This document shows positions 1 to 8,209 of a stretch of DNA of 64,000 nucleotides, in pieces. The stretch's first letter is position 1; the number at the start of each line of letters is the position of its first letter. Below the pieces are notes generated by a model that had not been told where the DNA came from, did no database searches, and worked only from the letters and a program-made list of their open reading frames with translations. This stretch comes from Armatimonas rosea (lineage in GTDB: Bacteria; Armatimonadota; Armatimonadia; Armatimonadales; Armatimonadaceae), in contig NZ_JACHGW010000002.1 in the NCBI RefSeq assembly GCF_014202505.1, positions 1,054,001 through 1,118,000 on the forward strand, given 5' to 3'. Both the position numbers and the translations under genes were made by a program.

Positions 1-1
1 C

Positions 2-64
2 GATCCGCGCAATGTGAAGGCGAACTTCGGTGCCAACGTAAAGTATCTGAAAGGGATTTTTTGA
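2..64 (+). CDS. C-terminal tail of an unidentified protein (5' truncated)
   Basis: Twenty codons are open from the window edge to a TGA at 62-64. The residues end in KYLKGIF and belong to no family I recognise. The stop overlaps the ATG of the next gene (TGATG), so this gene is probably the upstream member of the same operon as the glycosidase-like protein and the pectate lyase. Nothing can be said about its function. Confidence 0.6.
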   Translation, partial: DPRNVKANFGANVKYLKGIF

Positions 65-1509
65 TGACAGAGCAGTGGGGGATTTCCGAGCTGGTTTTTA
101 CCAATCCAACAACGGTAGAGTTCAGCCAGGGCACGCAGAGATTGACGATCTGGAGCTTCTGGGACGGCGATGGGCGCGAGATCGTGCGTTTCATGCCACC
201 CACTCAGGGCGTCTGGAGCTGGGTTGCCGACAATAACAATGAGTTTGGTGAGCTGATAGTCGGGCCACCGTCGCCGGGCAACCACGGGCCGGTGCGGGTT
301 CACAACACCTTCCACTTCGCCTACGCCGATGGCACGCCGTATCGCCAAATGGGGACGACCTGCTATGTCTGGAACCACCAGAGTGCCGCGCTCCAGGCCC
401 AGACGCTGGAGACCCTGGCAAACGCGCCCTTCAACAAGATCCGCTTCTGTGTCTTTCCCAAGCACTACATCTACAATGAAAACGAGCCCGAGCTCTACCC
501 GTTTGAGAAATTAGGGGAGGCAAAATGGGACTTCACACGCTTCAACCCTGCGTTCTTTGCCAAGCTGGAGGAGCAGATTGTCGCGCTGGGCAAGCTAGGG
601 ATCGAGGCGGATGTGATCCTGCTGCACCCCTACGACGATGGCCGGTGGGGCTTTGATTGCATGCCTGCCGAGGCCGATGACCGGTACCTAAAGTACGTCA
701 CCACCCGGCTCGCGGCGTTTCGCAATGTCTGGTTCTCCCTCGCCAATGAGTACGATTTCATGAAGGAGAAGACCGAGGCGGACTGGGACCGGTTTATCGG
801 CATCGTCAAGAAAAACGACCCCTACGACCACCTGACATCGATTCACAATGGCACCGTCCTCTGGAACCACACCGACCCGCGCCTTAGCCACGCCAGTATC
901 CAGAACGGCTCAGCGGTCGAGGATGCCGGGCGTGCCGTGCTCTACCGCGATGTCTACCGCAAGCCGATTGTCTTCGATGAGGTGATCTACGAAGGCGATA
1001 TCGAGCGCCGCTGGGGCCGCTTGACGGGAGAGGAGATGGTCAATCGCTTCTGGGAAGGAGCCGTGGCCGGCACGTATGTGGGGCACGGCGAGACGTTCTT
1101 GCACCACGATGACGTTCTCTGGTGGTCCAAGGGCGGTGTCCTGCACGGCAAGAGCCCCGCGCGGCTCGCGTTCCTGCGAGACGTCCTCCAGCACGCCCCC
1201 GAGCTAGAGCCGATCGACAAGTGGCACAACCAGCGCACCGGCGGCCAGCCCGGCCAGTTCTACCTGGTCTACCTCAGCAGCGCGGCCCCAAGCGAGTGGA
1301 CCTTCGCACTCCCCAAACCGGGCTTAGAGGAGGGAGTAACCTTTACCGCCGAGGTGCTCGACACCTGGAACAGGACCATCACACCGGTTGCGGGGACATT
1401 CATGACCAAGAAGCTCGATAACTACACGTTTGTCGATGCCACCGACCGGAAAATCCCGCTCCCCGGCCTCCCCTGGCAAGCCATCCGTCTGCGGAGGGTA
1501 GCCGCATGA
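64..1509 (+). CDS. DUF5060/DUF4038-like glycoside hydrolase (apiosidase-like TIM barrel)
   Basis: Likely retaining glycosidase acting on a plant cell-wall glycan side chain. An N-terminal beta-sandwich of about 75 residues resembles DUF5060. It is followed by a TIM barrel (about 85-390) and a C-terminal beta domain resembling DUF5605. Candidate catalytic acids are the Glu in SLANEYDF (about residue 229) and a Glu in VFDEVIYEG (306 or 310). No signal peptide is visible. I chose the ATG at 64, with AAGGGA 8-9 nt upstream, over the TTG one codon earlier. The stop overlaps the start of the pectate lyase gene (ATGA), which suggests one operon for pectin breakdown. The exact GH family is uncertain; GH140-like is a guess. 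Confidence 0.75.
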   Translation: MTEQWGISELVFTNPTTVEFSQGTQRLTIWSFWDGDGREIVRFMPPTQGVWSWVADNNNEFGELIVGPPSPGNHGPVRVHNTFHFAYADGTPYRQMGTTCYVWNHQSAALQAQTLETLANAPFNKIRFCVFPKHYIYNENEPELYPFEKLGEAKWDFTRFNPAFFAKLEEQIVALGKLGIEADVILLHPYDDGRWGFDCMPAEADDRYLKYVTTRLAAFRNVWFSLANEYDFMKEKTEADWDRFIGIVKKNDPYDHLTSIHNGTVLWNHTDPRLSHASIQNGSAVEDAGRAVLYRDVYRKPIVFDEVIYEGDIERRWGRLTGEEMVNRFWEGAVAGTYVGHGETFLHHDDVLWWSKGGVLHGKSPARLAFLRDVLQHAPELEPIDKWHNQRTGGQPGQFYLVYLSSAAPSEWTFALPKPGLEEGVTFTAEVLDTWNRTITPVAGTFMTKKLDNYTFVDATDRKIPLPGLPWQAIRLRRVAA

Positions 1510-3551
1510 TCCCGGACATGACCCCGCCCCCTGCGCTTCGGGTAGACCTGAACTCCGACGGTGCCCGCGGCGATGTTCGCACGCCGGGCTGGGAGAACTG
1601 GGCACCCAAAGCGGGCACCAGTGCCACCCAGACCTTTGGCAAGCTGACCGTTACCCTCCGCGCACAGGATGGATTTTCGGTCGGCTGGTGGAAGGCGGGC
1701 TACGACACGGGGGCGACACTCACCAGCGACGGGGTGATGGTCAAGGGAGCGGGAAAGCTGGAGCTGGCATTTTCCGGCCTGACTCCGGGCAAGCACACAC
1801 TGGTGACCTACCACAACCGCCTGGAAAGCGAGCCCGCGGGCCAGCTTCGGCTCGGAGACCTGGCCGTGATCCCGACCGTTCGTACACTCGACGACCAGGA
1901 CGCGGCGACGGGCTTTGTGACGCTTGTGGCGGATCGCGACGGTAAGGCGACGGTGACGCTCGAAGGGACAAACCTGATCCTCAATGGCTTCGCTCTCGAT
2001 GCCGAGAACCCCCAGCGCCAGCCCAAGAAGCCGTTCCCCGTCAACGGCGACGAGCACGCCCCGGAGAACCCCACCCTGCGCTGGACACCCGCCGAGGGCG
2101 CGGTAAAGCAAACGCTCTTAGTAGGCACCAGCCCCACCAACCTCAAACCCGTCCGTGAGGACGCTCGGCAGCTTGCTGCCTCCAGCGAGCGGTTTTCAAC
2201 CACTCGCTTCTGGCGCGTGGACACGACCTTTGCCGACGGGAAGACGGTCAAGGGACAGGTCTGGTCGTACAAAACCCGGCACCTGGCGTTCCCTGGTGCG
2301 GAGGGCTACGGGCGCTTTGCGATCGGGGGGCGCGGGGGAAGGGTCTACGAAGTTACCAACCTCGACGACTCGGGGCCGGGGAGCCTGCGTGAGGCGGTGG
2401 AGGCGAGCGGGCCGCGCACCGTGGTCTTCCGCACCGGAGGGACGATCACCCTCAAGAGCCGCCTGATTATCCGCAACCCGTACCTGACCGTCGCAGGGGA
2501 GACCGCGCCCGGCGATGGGATCTGCATCCGGGGCGCGAGCTTTGGCAACCTGGGAACCCACGACACGATCATCCGCTATGTCCGGGTGCGGGTCGGGGAT
2601 GAGTCTGGGAAGACCTACGATGGCATGGGCTTTGCGGGCTCGGACCACTGCATCATCGACCACTGCTCGATTAGCTGGACCATCGACGAGTCCGTGAGCT
2701 CGCGGGGGGCACAGAATGTCACGCTCCAGCGCTGCCTGATCTCGGAGGCATTAAATATGTCTGTCCACGATCACTATGTCGGTACGGGGAAGGGCCACTC
2801 GTTTGCCGCCAGTATCTCGGGCAAGATCGGCAGCTTCCACCACAATCTCCTCACCCACTGTGCGGGGCGAAACTTTAGCCTCGCGGGTGGCCTGACACAA
2901 GGGGGGAAGTTCGCCGGCTATCTGGACATCCGCAACAACGTGGTCTACAACTGGCAGCACCGCACCAATGACGGGGGAGTGAAGGCGCTGAACCTCGTGA
3001 ACAACTACTACTTGCCCGGCCCCGCGACCAAGGTCTTTCACCTGCTCAAGCCCGACAGCGGCAGCCCCACCGACCCGCAGCAGTACTTTGTCGCCGGCAA
3101 CACCCTCGTGGGCTACCCTGATGCCAACACGGTCGCCATGCCCCCCGAGTGCCGCCTCTCCGCGCCCTTCTGCGACTCGTTTGTAACCACCCAGAGCGCC
3201 GAAGACGCCTTTGCCAATGTCTTGGCCGATGTGGGGTGTCGCCTCCCCCGCTACGACTCCGTCGATACCCGGGCCCTCAACGATGTCAAGAGCCGCAGCA
3301 CGAGCTACAAAGGCAGCAAGACAGGCTTTCCGGGCATTATCGACTCCCAGAGCGATGTCGGTGGCTGGCCCACTCTTGCCGCCGGTGAGCCCCCCCAAGA
3401 TACCGACCACGATGGCATCCCCGATAGATGGGAGCAAGCGCACAAGCTCAATCCGAGGCGTGCCAGTGATGCGTCCCAAGAGAGCGGGGACGGTTACTCC
3501 TGGCTGGAAAAGTACCTACACTCTTTGACAAAACTACTCCAGGGCACCTAG
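1506..3551 (+). CDS. Pectate lyase family 1-like protein with C-terminal calcium-repeat motif
   Basis: Predicted beta-elimination of polygalacturonate. The first 165 or so residues form a carbohydrate-binding-like beta domain. The right-handed beta-helix runs from about 255 to 590 and carries the family-typical stretches NLDDSGPGSLREAV and IRNPYLTVAGETAPG and the step motif HNLLTHCAGRN. Near the C-terminus DTDHDGIPDRWE is a thrombospondin type-3/EF-hand-like calcium motif often found in secreted polysaccharide lyases. No classical signal peptide is visible, which is odd for such an enzyme. The start overlaps the preceding stop by 4 nt. The 3' end overlaps the convergent GH130 gene by 18 nt. 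Confidence 0.85.
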   Translation: MIPDMTPPPALRVDLNSDGARGDVRTPGWENWAPKAGTSATQTFGKLTVTLRAQDGFSVGWWKAGYDTGATLTSDGVMVKGAGKLELAFSGLTPGKHTLVTYHNRLESEPAGQLRLGDLAVIPTVRTLDDQDAATGFVTLVADRDGKATVTLEGTNLILNGFALDAENPQRQPKKPFPVNGDEHAPENPTLRWTPAEGAVKQTLLVGTSPTNLKPVREDARQLAASSERFSTTRFWRVDTTFADGKTVKGQVWSYKTRHLAFPGAEGYGRFAIGGRGGRVYEVTNLDDSGPGSLREAVEASGPRTVVFRTGGTITLKSRLIIRNPYLTVAGETAPGDGICIRGASFGNLGTHDTIIRYVRVRVGDESGKTYDGMGFAGSDHCIIDHCSISWTIDESVSSRGAQNVTLQRCLISEALNMSVHDHYVGTGKGHSFAASISGKIGSFHHNLLTHCAGRNFSLAGGLTQGGKFAGYLDIRNNVVYNWQHRTNDGGVKALNLVNNYYLPGPATKVFHLLKPDSGSPTDPQQYFVAGNTLVGYPDANTVAMPPECRLSAPFCDSFVTTQSAEDAFANVLADVGCRLPRYDSVDTRALNDVKSRSTSYKGSKTGFPGIIDSQSDVGGWPTLAAGEPPQDTDHDGIPDRWEQAHKLNPRRASDASQESGDGYSWLEKYLHSLTKLLQGT

Positions 3552-4997
3552 GATATCGTCTAAGGGCACGACTGCGAAGCTGCTAGCATAGTCCGACAGG
3601 GCGTAGGGCAGGATCAGGGTGTTGTTGTGGATCTGTCCGCCACAGCTGTAGACCACATTGGGGACATAGCCCTCACGCTCGTCGGGCTGGGGAGTGAGGA
3701 GCGGCTTGCGGAGCCGTCCTAGCACCTTGGAGGGATCGGCTCTGTCGAGCAAGATCGCACCGATGGCGTACTGGCGCATCGCGCCGACTCCGTGGGTAAG
3801 CACGAGCCAGCCCGCGTCGGTCTCCAAGGGCGAGCCGCAGTTGCCGAGCTGGACATACTCCCAGGGATAGGTTGGCTTCAGCAGGATCTCACGGGTGTAC
3901 CAGAAGTGCAGGTTGTCGGAGTACATGAGGTAGATATTCTCATTGTCTTGGCGCGAGAGCATGGCATAGTGCCCACGGATCCGCCGAGGAAAGAGTGCCA
4001 TTCCCTTGTTCTGGACCTCGGGGCCGTTGAGCGTGCTCATCTCAAAGGTTAGGAAGTCCTGGGTCTGGAGTAGCTGGGGCATCGCGACCTTGCCATCGTA
4101 GGCGGTGTAGGTGGCGTAGTAGCTTCTCTTGCCGCTCTCCTCGCAAAACTCCACAAAGCGTGCGTCTTCGATCCCGTTGATCTCGGTGGGGGAGGTTGGG
4201 AAGAGCACCCGCTCGGAGAGGGGTTGGTCGGGGGAGAAGGCGACCGTGTAGTTGGCGCGTGCCAGGGTGAGGAGGTAGCTGAGGGGGAGCCCGCTGCGCT
4301 GGCTGCGGTTCTGGCGCTCCACCAGCTGGACACTGGCCTTGAGCTCGTCTAGGGTAAAGTTCTCGTTGAGGGTCGCCATCAGTGCCGCCACGGCATCGTC
4401 GCGGTGGTCGAGCTCGTGGAGTTTTTGGGAGAAGAGCGCCCGGTCGTAGGGGGGGTAAGCGACCTGTACCGGGCTACTCACAAAGCGTGTGGGCTCATCG
4501 AGGGTGAGCGTGTTCTGGGCATCGACTACGCCGCTTCGGAAGGCGATTGAGGAGATATGCCCCTCTCCGGTAGCCCGCAGGCTCAGGACAAAGCGCCGTG
4601 AGCCCGCCGCGAGCCCGGTTTGGTCGGGGTGCCACACCAGCGACGGGTTGAAGAGGGCGGCACCTTCGAGCGCGTACTCCTGGGTGAAGTAGGCCCCGAT
4701 CACCAGCTTTCGGGCCTGGCTGGTGGGCGTGTCGGTTAGGAGCAGCGCCTTGACCTGGTCGAAGCGCCGGAGCCAGAAGGCTTGGAGCTGGTGGTGTCGG
4801 TCTCCAAACCGAGTGAGGAGCTCCTGCAGCTCCGCCGCGATGTGCTCCTCGGAGAGGACACTGATTCGGGCGATGATCTGCAGGCTCCTCTGCTCCGTGG
4901 TGGGGCTGAAGCTGCGGAGTAAGACCCGCGCCGGGTCGGGCCTGATCACAGGCCCGGTGTGCCGCACACGGAGCGGGTGCTTCTCTGGTTCCGTCAT
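3534..4997 (-). CDS. Glycoside hydrolase/phosphorylase family 130 (GH130)
   Basis: GH130 enzymes are mainly inverting phosphorylases, with some hydrolases, acting on beta-mannosides. Motifs seen include FNPSLVWHPDQ (about 116-126), GIEDARFVEF with the likely catalytic Asp, QNKGMALFPRR, and YVPNVVYSCG near the C-terminus. An N-terminal extension of about 90 helical residues precedes the five-bladed propeller, as in the subgroup often annotated 'glycosidase'. It lies 9 nt downstream of the beta-barrel gene and is probably co-transcribed from the ECF-type promoter at 5541-5570. A GT4 enzyme elsewhere in the island may be its functional partner. Substrate specificity cannot be read from the sequence. 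Confidence 0.85.
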   Translation of the reverse strand: MTEPEKHPLRVRHTGPVIRPDPARVLLRSFSPTTEQRSLQIIARISVLSEEHIAAELQELLTRFGDRHHQLQAFWLRRFDQVKALLLTDTPTSQARKLVIGAYFTQEYALEGAALFNPSLVWHPDQTGLAAGSRRFVLSLRATGEGHISSIAFRSGVVDAQNTLTLDEPTRFVSSPVQVAYPPYDRALFSQKLHELDHRDDAVAALMATLNENFTLDELKASVQLVERQNRSQRSGLPLSYLLTLARANYTVAFSPDQPLSERVLFPTSPTEINGIEDARFVEFCEESGKRSYYATYTAYDGKVAMPQLLQTQDFLTFEMSTLNGPEVQNKGMALFPRRIRGHYAMLSRQDNENIYLMYSDNLHFWYTREILLKPTYPWEYVQLGNCGSPLETDAGWLVLTHGVGAMRQYAIGAILLDRADPSKVLGRLRKPLLTPQPDEREGYVPNVVYSCGGQIHNNTLILPYALSDYASSFAVVPLDDILGALE

Positions 4998-5006
4998 CAG
5001 AGGCTC

Positions 5007-5534
5007 TTAGAAACGTCGGCCAATCGAGATCGCCGCCGCACTGGGATCGTCGCCGTGGACCTTGTTGATGATGTGGTAGGCCACCTCGGCGTAGAAGCCG
5101 TCGTTGAGCTCGTAGCCGCCAAAGAGCTTGCCGCCCACCTTGCTGTTCGAGTCGCCAATCTTGATGTTGTAGGAGCCGATCCCTGCCCCCACAAACGAGC
5201 GTGCCTTGCTGACAGGAGCGCGGCTCAGGTAGCGTGCGGAGAAGCCCAGCGCGGTCACGGAGTTATTGGTGCCCGCGTGGCGGTTCTGGGCGAAGTCGAA
5301 GTAGACTCCATAGATCATGGGCTTCTCCGCGGTGGACTTCCCGGCATCGTAGGAGAGGCTGAGCATCGGAAGGGTTGCGCCCATCGCCTGGCGGATGGTC
5401 GAGCCCATGGGATTATAGGTGCCAATCGCGATTCGGAAGGGCTTCTCGGCGGAGAGCATTACCTCTTGTGCTTGTGAGGTGGCAATTACCGAGGTTAAAG
5501 CCAGAAGAGTCATGGTGAAGTTCTTAATTTTCAT
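5007..5534 (-). CDS. Small outer-membrane beta-barrel protein
   Basis: 175 residues with a signal peptide (MKIKNFTMTLLALTSVIATSQA, then QE). The body is built of alternating amphipathic strands rich in Gly, Tyr and Ser (for example GVYFDFAQN, LGFSARYLS, KLFGGYELNDGFYAEVAYHI). It ends in IGRRF, with the terminal Phe typical of outer-membrane barrels. This supports a diderm envelope. It is the first gene after the ECF-type promoter whose -10 box ends 6 nt before the ATG, and it precedes the GH130 gene. The function is unknown; a stress-induced envelope protein is a reasonable inference. Confidence 0.7.
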   Translation of the reverse strand: MKIKNFTMTLLALTSVIATSQAQEVMLSAEKPFRIAIGTYNPMGSTIRQAMGATLPMLSLSYDAGKSTAEKPMIYGVYFDFAQNRHAGTNNSVTALGFSARYLSRAPVSKARSFVGAGIGSYNIKIGDSNSKVGGKLFGGYELNDGFYAEVAYHIINKVHGDDPSAAAISIGRRF

Positions 5535-5540
5535 AGTGAA

Positions 5541-5570
5541 TCCTATGACACGCTCTCTGTTCAGGTTCCC
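5541..5570 (-). promoter_or_regulatory. ECF-type promoter P1 (beta-barrel/GH130 operon)
   Basis: On the minus strand GGGAACC (5564-5570), a 16-nt spacer and CATAGGA (5541-5547) precede the ATG at 5534 by 6 nt. The arrangement matches five other sites in the island and resembles ECF/EcfG-type -35 GGAAC promoters. The transcript would be leaderless or nearly so. Confidence 0.7.
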
Positions 5571-5662
5571 TATTATTCTTGTCGAAAAAAAATACCCTCA
5601 GTGAGATGCTATTTCACCGAGGGGCAGTTTAGTTAGAAAGTATTTGCTGTGAGCTCCTTATC

Positions 5663-5917
5663 CTATATAGCCTTTTTTGGTTTTTCTGCAGAACCTTGTG
5701 CTCTCTCTCTTGTAGCATCAGAGGCGTAGTGAGACTTCTCGCGCGCCGCATTGGTGACATTGTACAGAAGGGATTTGGCATGCTCCGTAAAGATTTCTTC
5801 TTCTTGCTTTCGCGCGTCCTCGTGCTCATTGGCAAGACCATAGGCCGCAAGCTCAGGGTTGTCGGGCGTCTCACTTGCTTGTTTTGTGTTTGGCTTCTTG
5901 TGGGTGGTCTCGTTCAT
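5663..5917 (-). CDS. Small hydrophilic protein of unknown function (ECF regulon)
   Basis: 84 residues, highly charged (many Lys, Glu, Arg), without Cys, signal peptide or membrane segment. It is probably helical in the middle (about 25-60). A GAGGG stretch lies 2 nt upstream of the ATG and overlaps the end of the CATACGA -10 box. I do not recognise a family. It is divergent from the ANTAR regulator and shares an inverted pair of ECF -35 boxes with it, so it is likely stress induced. A role as sigma or anti-sigma partner is possible, but no NepR-like motif is visible. An opposite-strand ORF covers the same bases but has no promoter or family support. Confidence 0.5.
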   Translation of the reverse strand: MNETTHKKPNTKQASETPDNPELAAYGLANEHEDARKQEEEIFTEHAKSLLYNVTNAAREKSHYASDATRERAQGSAEKPKKAI

Positions 5918-5922
5918 GTCCC

Positions 5923-5952
5923 TCGTATGTAGTGGCAGCTCGCGCGGTTCCC
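5923..5952 (-). promoter_or_regulatory. ECF-type promoter P2 (small hydrophilic protein)
   Basis: Minus strand: GGGAACC (5946-5952), 16 nt, CATACGA (5923-5929), then 5 nt to the ATG at 5917. Its -35 box is the left arm of the inverted repeat that also supplies the -35 of P3. Confidence 0.65.
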
Positions 5953-5961
5953 TGAAAGAGG

Positions 5962-5991
5962 GGGAACCCTCTCTCTATTCTGGGGATACTA
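5962..5991 (+). promoter_or_regulatory. ECF-type promoter P3 (ANTAR response regulator)
   Basis: Plus strand: GGGAACC (5962-5968), 16 nt, GATACTA (5985-5991), then 9 nt to the ATG at 6001. It diverges from P2. The regulator therefore appears to be under control of the same sigma factor class. Confidence 0.6.
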
Positions 5992-6000
5992 GAGACACAC

Positions 6001-6591
6001 ATGAATGAGCCCGTGAAACTAAGAGCCCTCATCGTCGAGGATGAAGGCATGACTATCCTGCTGCTCCAGCGTGCGCTGAGTGCGGCGGGCTATGAGGTGG
6101 TCAAGGCTGTGGCGGATGGGGAGCAAGCGGTTCGTGCTGCCCACGAGCTCCAGCCGGACTTCCTGATGATGGACATCAACATGCCCCGGATGAACGGGAT
6201 CGAGGCGGCGCGGCTCATCACCGACGAGCGTCCGGTGCCGATCATCATGCTGACGGCCTACAGCGATGAGACCCTGGTCAAAGAGGCCATTAGTGCAGGT
6301 GCCTGCGCCTACCTGGTCAAGCCCGTGGTGATCGAGCAGATCGCCCCCGCGGTCCGCACGGCCCTAGCCCGCTTTGAGGTTCTGGAGGAAGTCCAGCGTG
6401 AGAACACGGACCTACGTGACTCCCTGGAGACACGAAAATTAGTAGAGCGGGCCAAAGGTATTCTGAGCGAGCGTCTCGCCCTAAGCGAATCGGATGCTTT
6501 TCGCCGACTTCAGAAGATGTCGCGCGATAAATCCCAGACTTTAAAAAACACAGCACTTGAAATTGTGCGTGCTAACGAAATTTTTACTTGA
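6001..6591 (+). CDS. Response regulator with ANTAR RNA-binding output domain
   Basis: The receiver domain (about 1-125) has the acidic pair VEDEG, the phospho-acceptor Asp in MMDINMPRMNG (about 58) and the Lys in LVKPV. After a short coiled coil, residues 135-190 (RKLVERAKGILSERLALSESDAF and on) are a clear ANTAR domain. ANTAR proteins such as EutV, AmiR and NasR relieve transcription termination by binding paired RNA hairpins. Cognate kinases of EutV-type regulators are HisKA_2 proteins, and one lies in this island at 11845-13614. The target RNAs are not evident here. The gene sits between P3 and the sigma factor gene. Confidence 0.9.
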   Translation: MNEPVKLRALIVEDEGMTILLLQRALSAAGYEVVKAVADGEQAVRAAHELQPDFLMMDINMPRMNGIEAARLITDERPVPIIMLTAYSDETLVKEAISAGACAYLVKPVVIEQIAPAVRTALARFEVLEEVQRENTDLRDSLETRKLVERAKGILSERLALSESDAFRRLQKMSRDKSQTLKNTALEIVRANEIFT

Positions 6592-6612
6592 AAAAATGAT
6601 TCGAAACTATCC

Positions 6613-6641
6613 TTGACAAAGCACAAGAGGTGAGTGATACT
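6613..6641 (+). promoter_or_regulatory. Sigma-70-type promoter of the ECF sigma gene
   Basis: TTGACA (6613-6618), a 17-nt spacer and GATACT (6636-6641) form a near-consensus housekeeping promoter just after the response regulator stop. The leader to the sigma ATG is about 170 nt, and I found no clear riboswitch or paired hairpins in it. The sigma gene can thus be made independently of its own regulon. Confidence 0.7.
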
Positions 6642-6815
6642 GAGTTTACACGCACTTCGATCTGGAAAATCCAAATCAAAGTCAGATAGTTTCTAATAAT
6701 TTGTGTGGCCATGATTGTCATGCAAGAGTTGAGGTCAAGATTGCCTCGTCTCGGGATGGTTTTCCGTCCTGACGATGCTGTCTTGATTTTTTCTTTTGTG
6801 CGGTGGAGAACAACC

Positions 6816-7424
6816 ATGCAAGCAACACTAACCTCGCTGTCTACCCAATCGGTGGACGCGCTTCTTCTTCAGAGTCAGAACGGGTGCCTCTCGGCGCGCC
6901 ATGAGCTGGTGGGGCGCTACCGCTCCGTGATCCAAGCGACCGCCTCTCGGATGTCGTCGAGCCGCGCCGATGCGGAGGATCTTGCTGCCGATATCTACCT
7001 GCATGTCTTTGGGGTGATCAACTCCTGTAGCAACACCCAGACCCTGCCGGGGTGGATCAAGCGTGTCGCCATCAACGAGGTCTACCAGAGCTGGCGTCGC
7101 AAGAAGCGCCAGCCGCAGCAGCTCTCGCTGGATAGTGTCCTGGAGAGCTGTGGGGAGGGGATTCTCCGTGGCGACGAGAGCGAGAACCCGGCGACTATCT
7201 TGATCGAGCGCACGGAAAAAATCGCGCTGAGTGAGCGTCTCGCCCGGGCGCTCCAGTCCCTGCCGGCCCACCAGCGCCTCCTGTGTGAGCTCTACTACGA
7301 TCAGTCGCGCTCCTTTGAACAGATCTCCCACGAGACCGGCCTCGCCATGGGGACGATCAAGTCCCGCCTCTTCCGGGCACGGGCCAGCATGCACCGCAAG
7401 ATGGGCGACCTTAGCCTGGCGTAG
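6816..7424 (+). CDS. ECF-family RNA polymerase sigma factor
   Basis: 202 residues. Region 2 covers about 20-90 (ADAEDLAADIYLHVFGVI, then LPGWIKRVAINEVYQSWRRKK). Region 4 covers about 135-195 (LPAHQRLLCELYYDQ, then MGTIKSRLFRARA). I chose the ATG at 6816 because GGAG lies 7 nt upstream; the longer frame from 6705 adds 37 residues unlike sigma factors. Six GGGAACC/CATA promoters nearby are the obvious target set. No classical membrane anti-sigma gene is adjacent. The 3' end overlaps the convergent YihY gene by 14 nt. The specific ECF group cannot be assigned by eye. Confidence 0.9.
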   Translation: MQATLTSLSTQSVDALLLQSQNGCLSARHELVGRYRSVIQATASRMSSSRADAEDLAADIYLHVFGVINSCSNTQTLPGWIKRVAINEVYQSWRRKKRQPQQLSLDSVLESCGEGILRGDESENPATILIERTEKIALSERLARALQSLPAHQRLLCELYYDQSRSFEQISHETGLAMGTIKSRLFRARASMHRKMGDLSLA

Positions 7425-8178
7425 ACGCCTCCTCGGGGGCTTGCCCGGCAGCGCTCAGGCAGGCCCCAACGAGGAGAACCGTCCCCGCAAAGTAGATCCA
7501 GAGCAGGAGCGCCATCACTGTCCCAATCGCCCCGTAGACCACGTTCAGCCGGACGACATTGTCCAGATAGAGCATGAAAAAGCGGTTCAAGAGCACCAAG
7601 AGCACGGTCGCGCTCAGGGCGGCTAGCCAGGCGGGAGCGAGCGCCACTCGATGGTTGGGGGCATGGCGATAGAACAGACCCAGGCTCAGAAATACCGCGG
7701 TACCGGGCAGCAGGCCGCGTCCCACCTGGGTGAGCACCGGCACCGCCACGCCCAGCAAGACGGCCGCGACCATTCCCCCCAGAAACAGCAGGCTCTTGAG
7801 CAGGAGCTTCCAGAGCGGGTAGGCCGGGGCTTCCCAGGCCCGGTTCGTGGCGGTGACCAGGGTCGTGAAGAACTGGAGCGCCCCCCAGATTAGCAGCGCG
7901 GTCGCCCAGAGACTTGCCTGTCCCCGCGCCTCGATCACGCCCGTCAGTGTCGCAAAGAGCGAGCGCTGGAGCTCACCGGTGATGGGGATGTAGTCCCTGA
8001 GATAGCCCAGCACCGCGGCTCCCGCCTGCTCCCGGTCGATAAACGCCGCCGCGACCGTCACAAACAGAACAATCAGCGGAAACAGCGAGAAAAACGCGTA
8101 GTACGTGAAGGCCGCCGCCGCCTGGGCACCGTCGATGCGAGAGAAGATCCCCAAAGCGCGGCGTATCGTCGCCGTCAT
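7411..8178 (-). CDS. YihY/virulence factor BrkB family membrane protein
   Basis: 255 residues with about six hydrophobic segments. It carries the family hallmarks AAAFTYYAFFSLFPLIVL near the N-terminus and YGAIGTVMALLLWIYF near the C-terminus. The molecular function of YihY proteins is unsettled. I chose the ATG at 8178 (MTATIRRALG); a TTG at 8226 would extend it into the preceding gene. It is the last gene of a minus-strand run that begins at 11774 under P4. Confidence 0.85.
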   Translation of the reverse strand: MTATIRRALGIFSRIDGAQAAAAFTYYAFFSLFPLIVLFVTVAAAFIDREQAGAAVLGYLRDYIPITGELQRSLFATLTGVIEARGQASLWATALLIWGALQFFTTLVTATNRAWEAPAYPLWKLLLKSLLFLGGMVAAVLLGVAVPVLTQVGRGLLPGTAVFLSLGLFYRHAPNHRVALAPAWLAALSATVLLVLLNRFFMLYLDNVVRLNVVYGAIGTVMALLLWIYFAGTVLLVGACLSAAGQAPEEASTPG

Positions 8179-8209
8179 GGCGCAAGCTGGGTGTCGTCGA
8201 AGGGAGCTG

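Noticed and set aside
5696..5932. Plus-strand ORF of 78 residues over the small hydrophilic protein gene
   Set aside because: The minus-strand frame has an ECF promoter and GAGGG before its ATG; the plus frame has neither and reads as hydrophobic antisense.
6642..6815. Riboswitch or ANTAR target in the sigma gene leader
   Set aside because: I looked for paired hexaloop hairpins and a terminator with T-run and found none that was convincing.
6705..6815. 37-residue N-terminal extension of the sigma factor
   Set aside because: The ATG at 6816 has GGAG at the right distance and begins directly before the sigma region 2 sequence; the extension has no sigma-like features.
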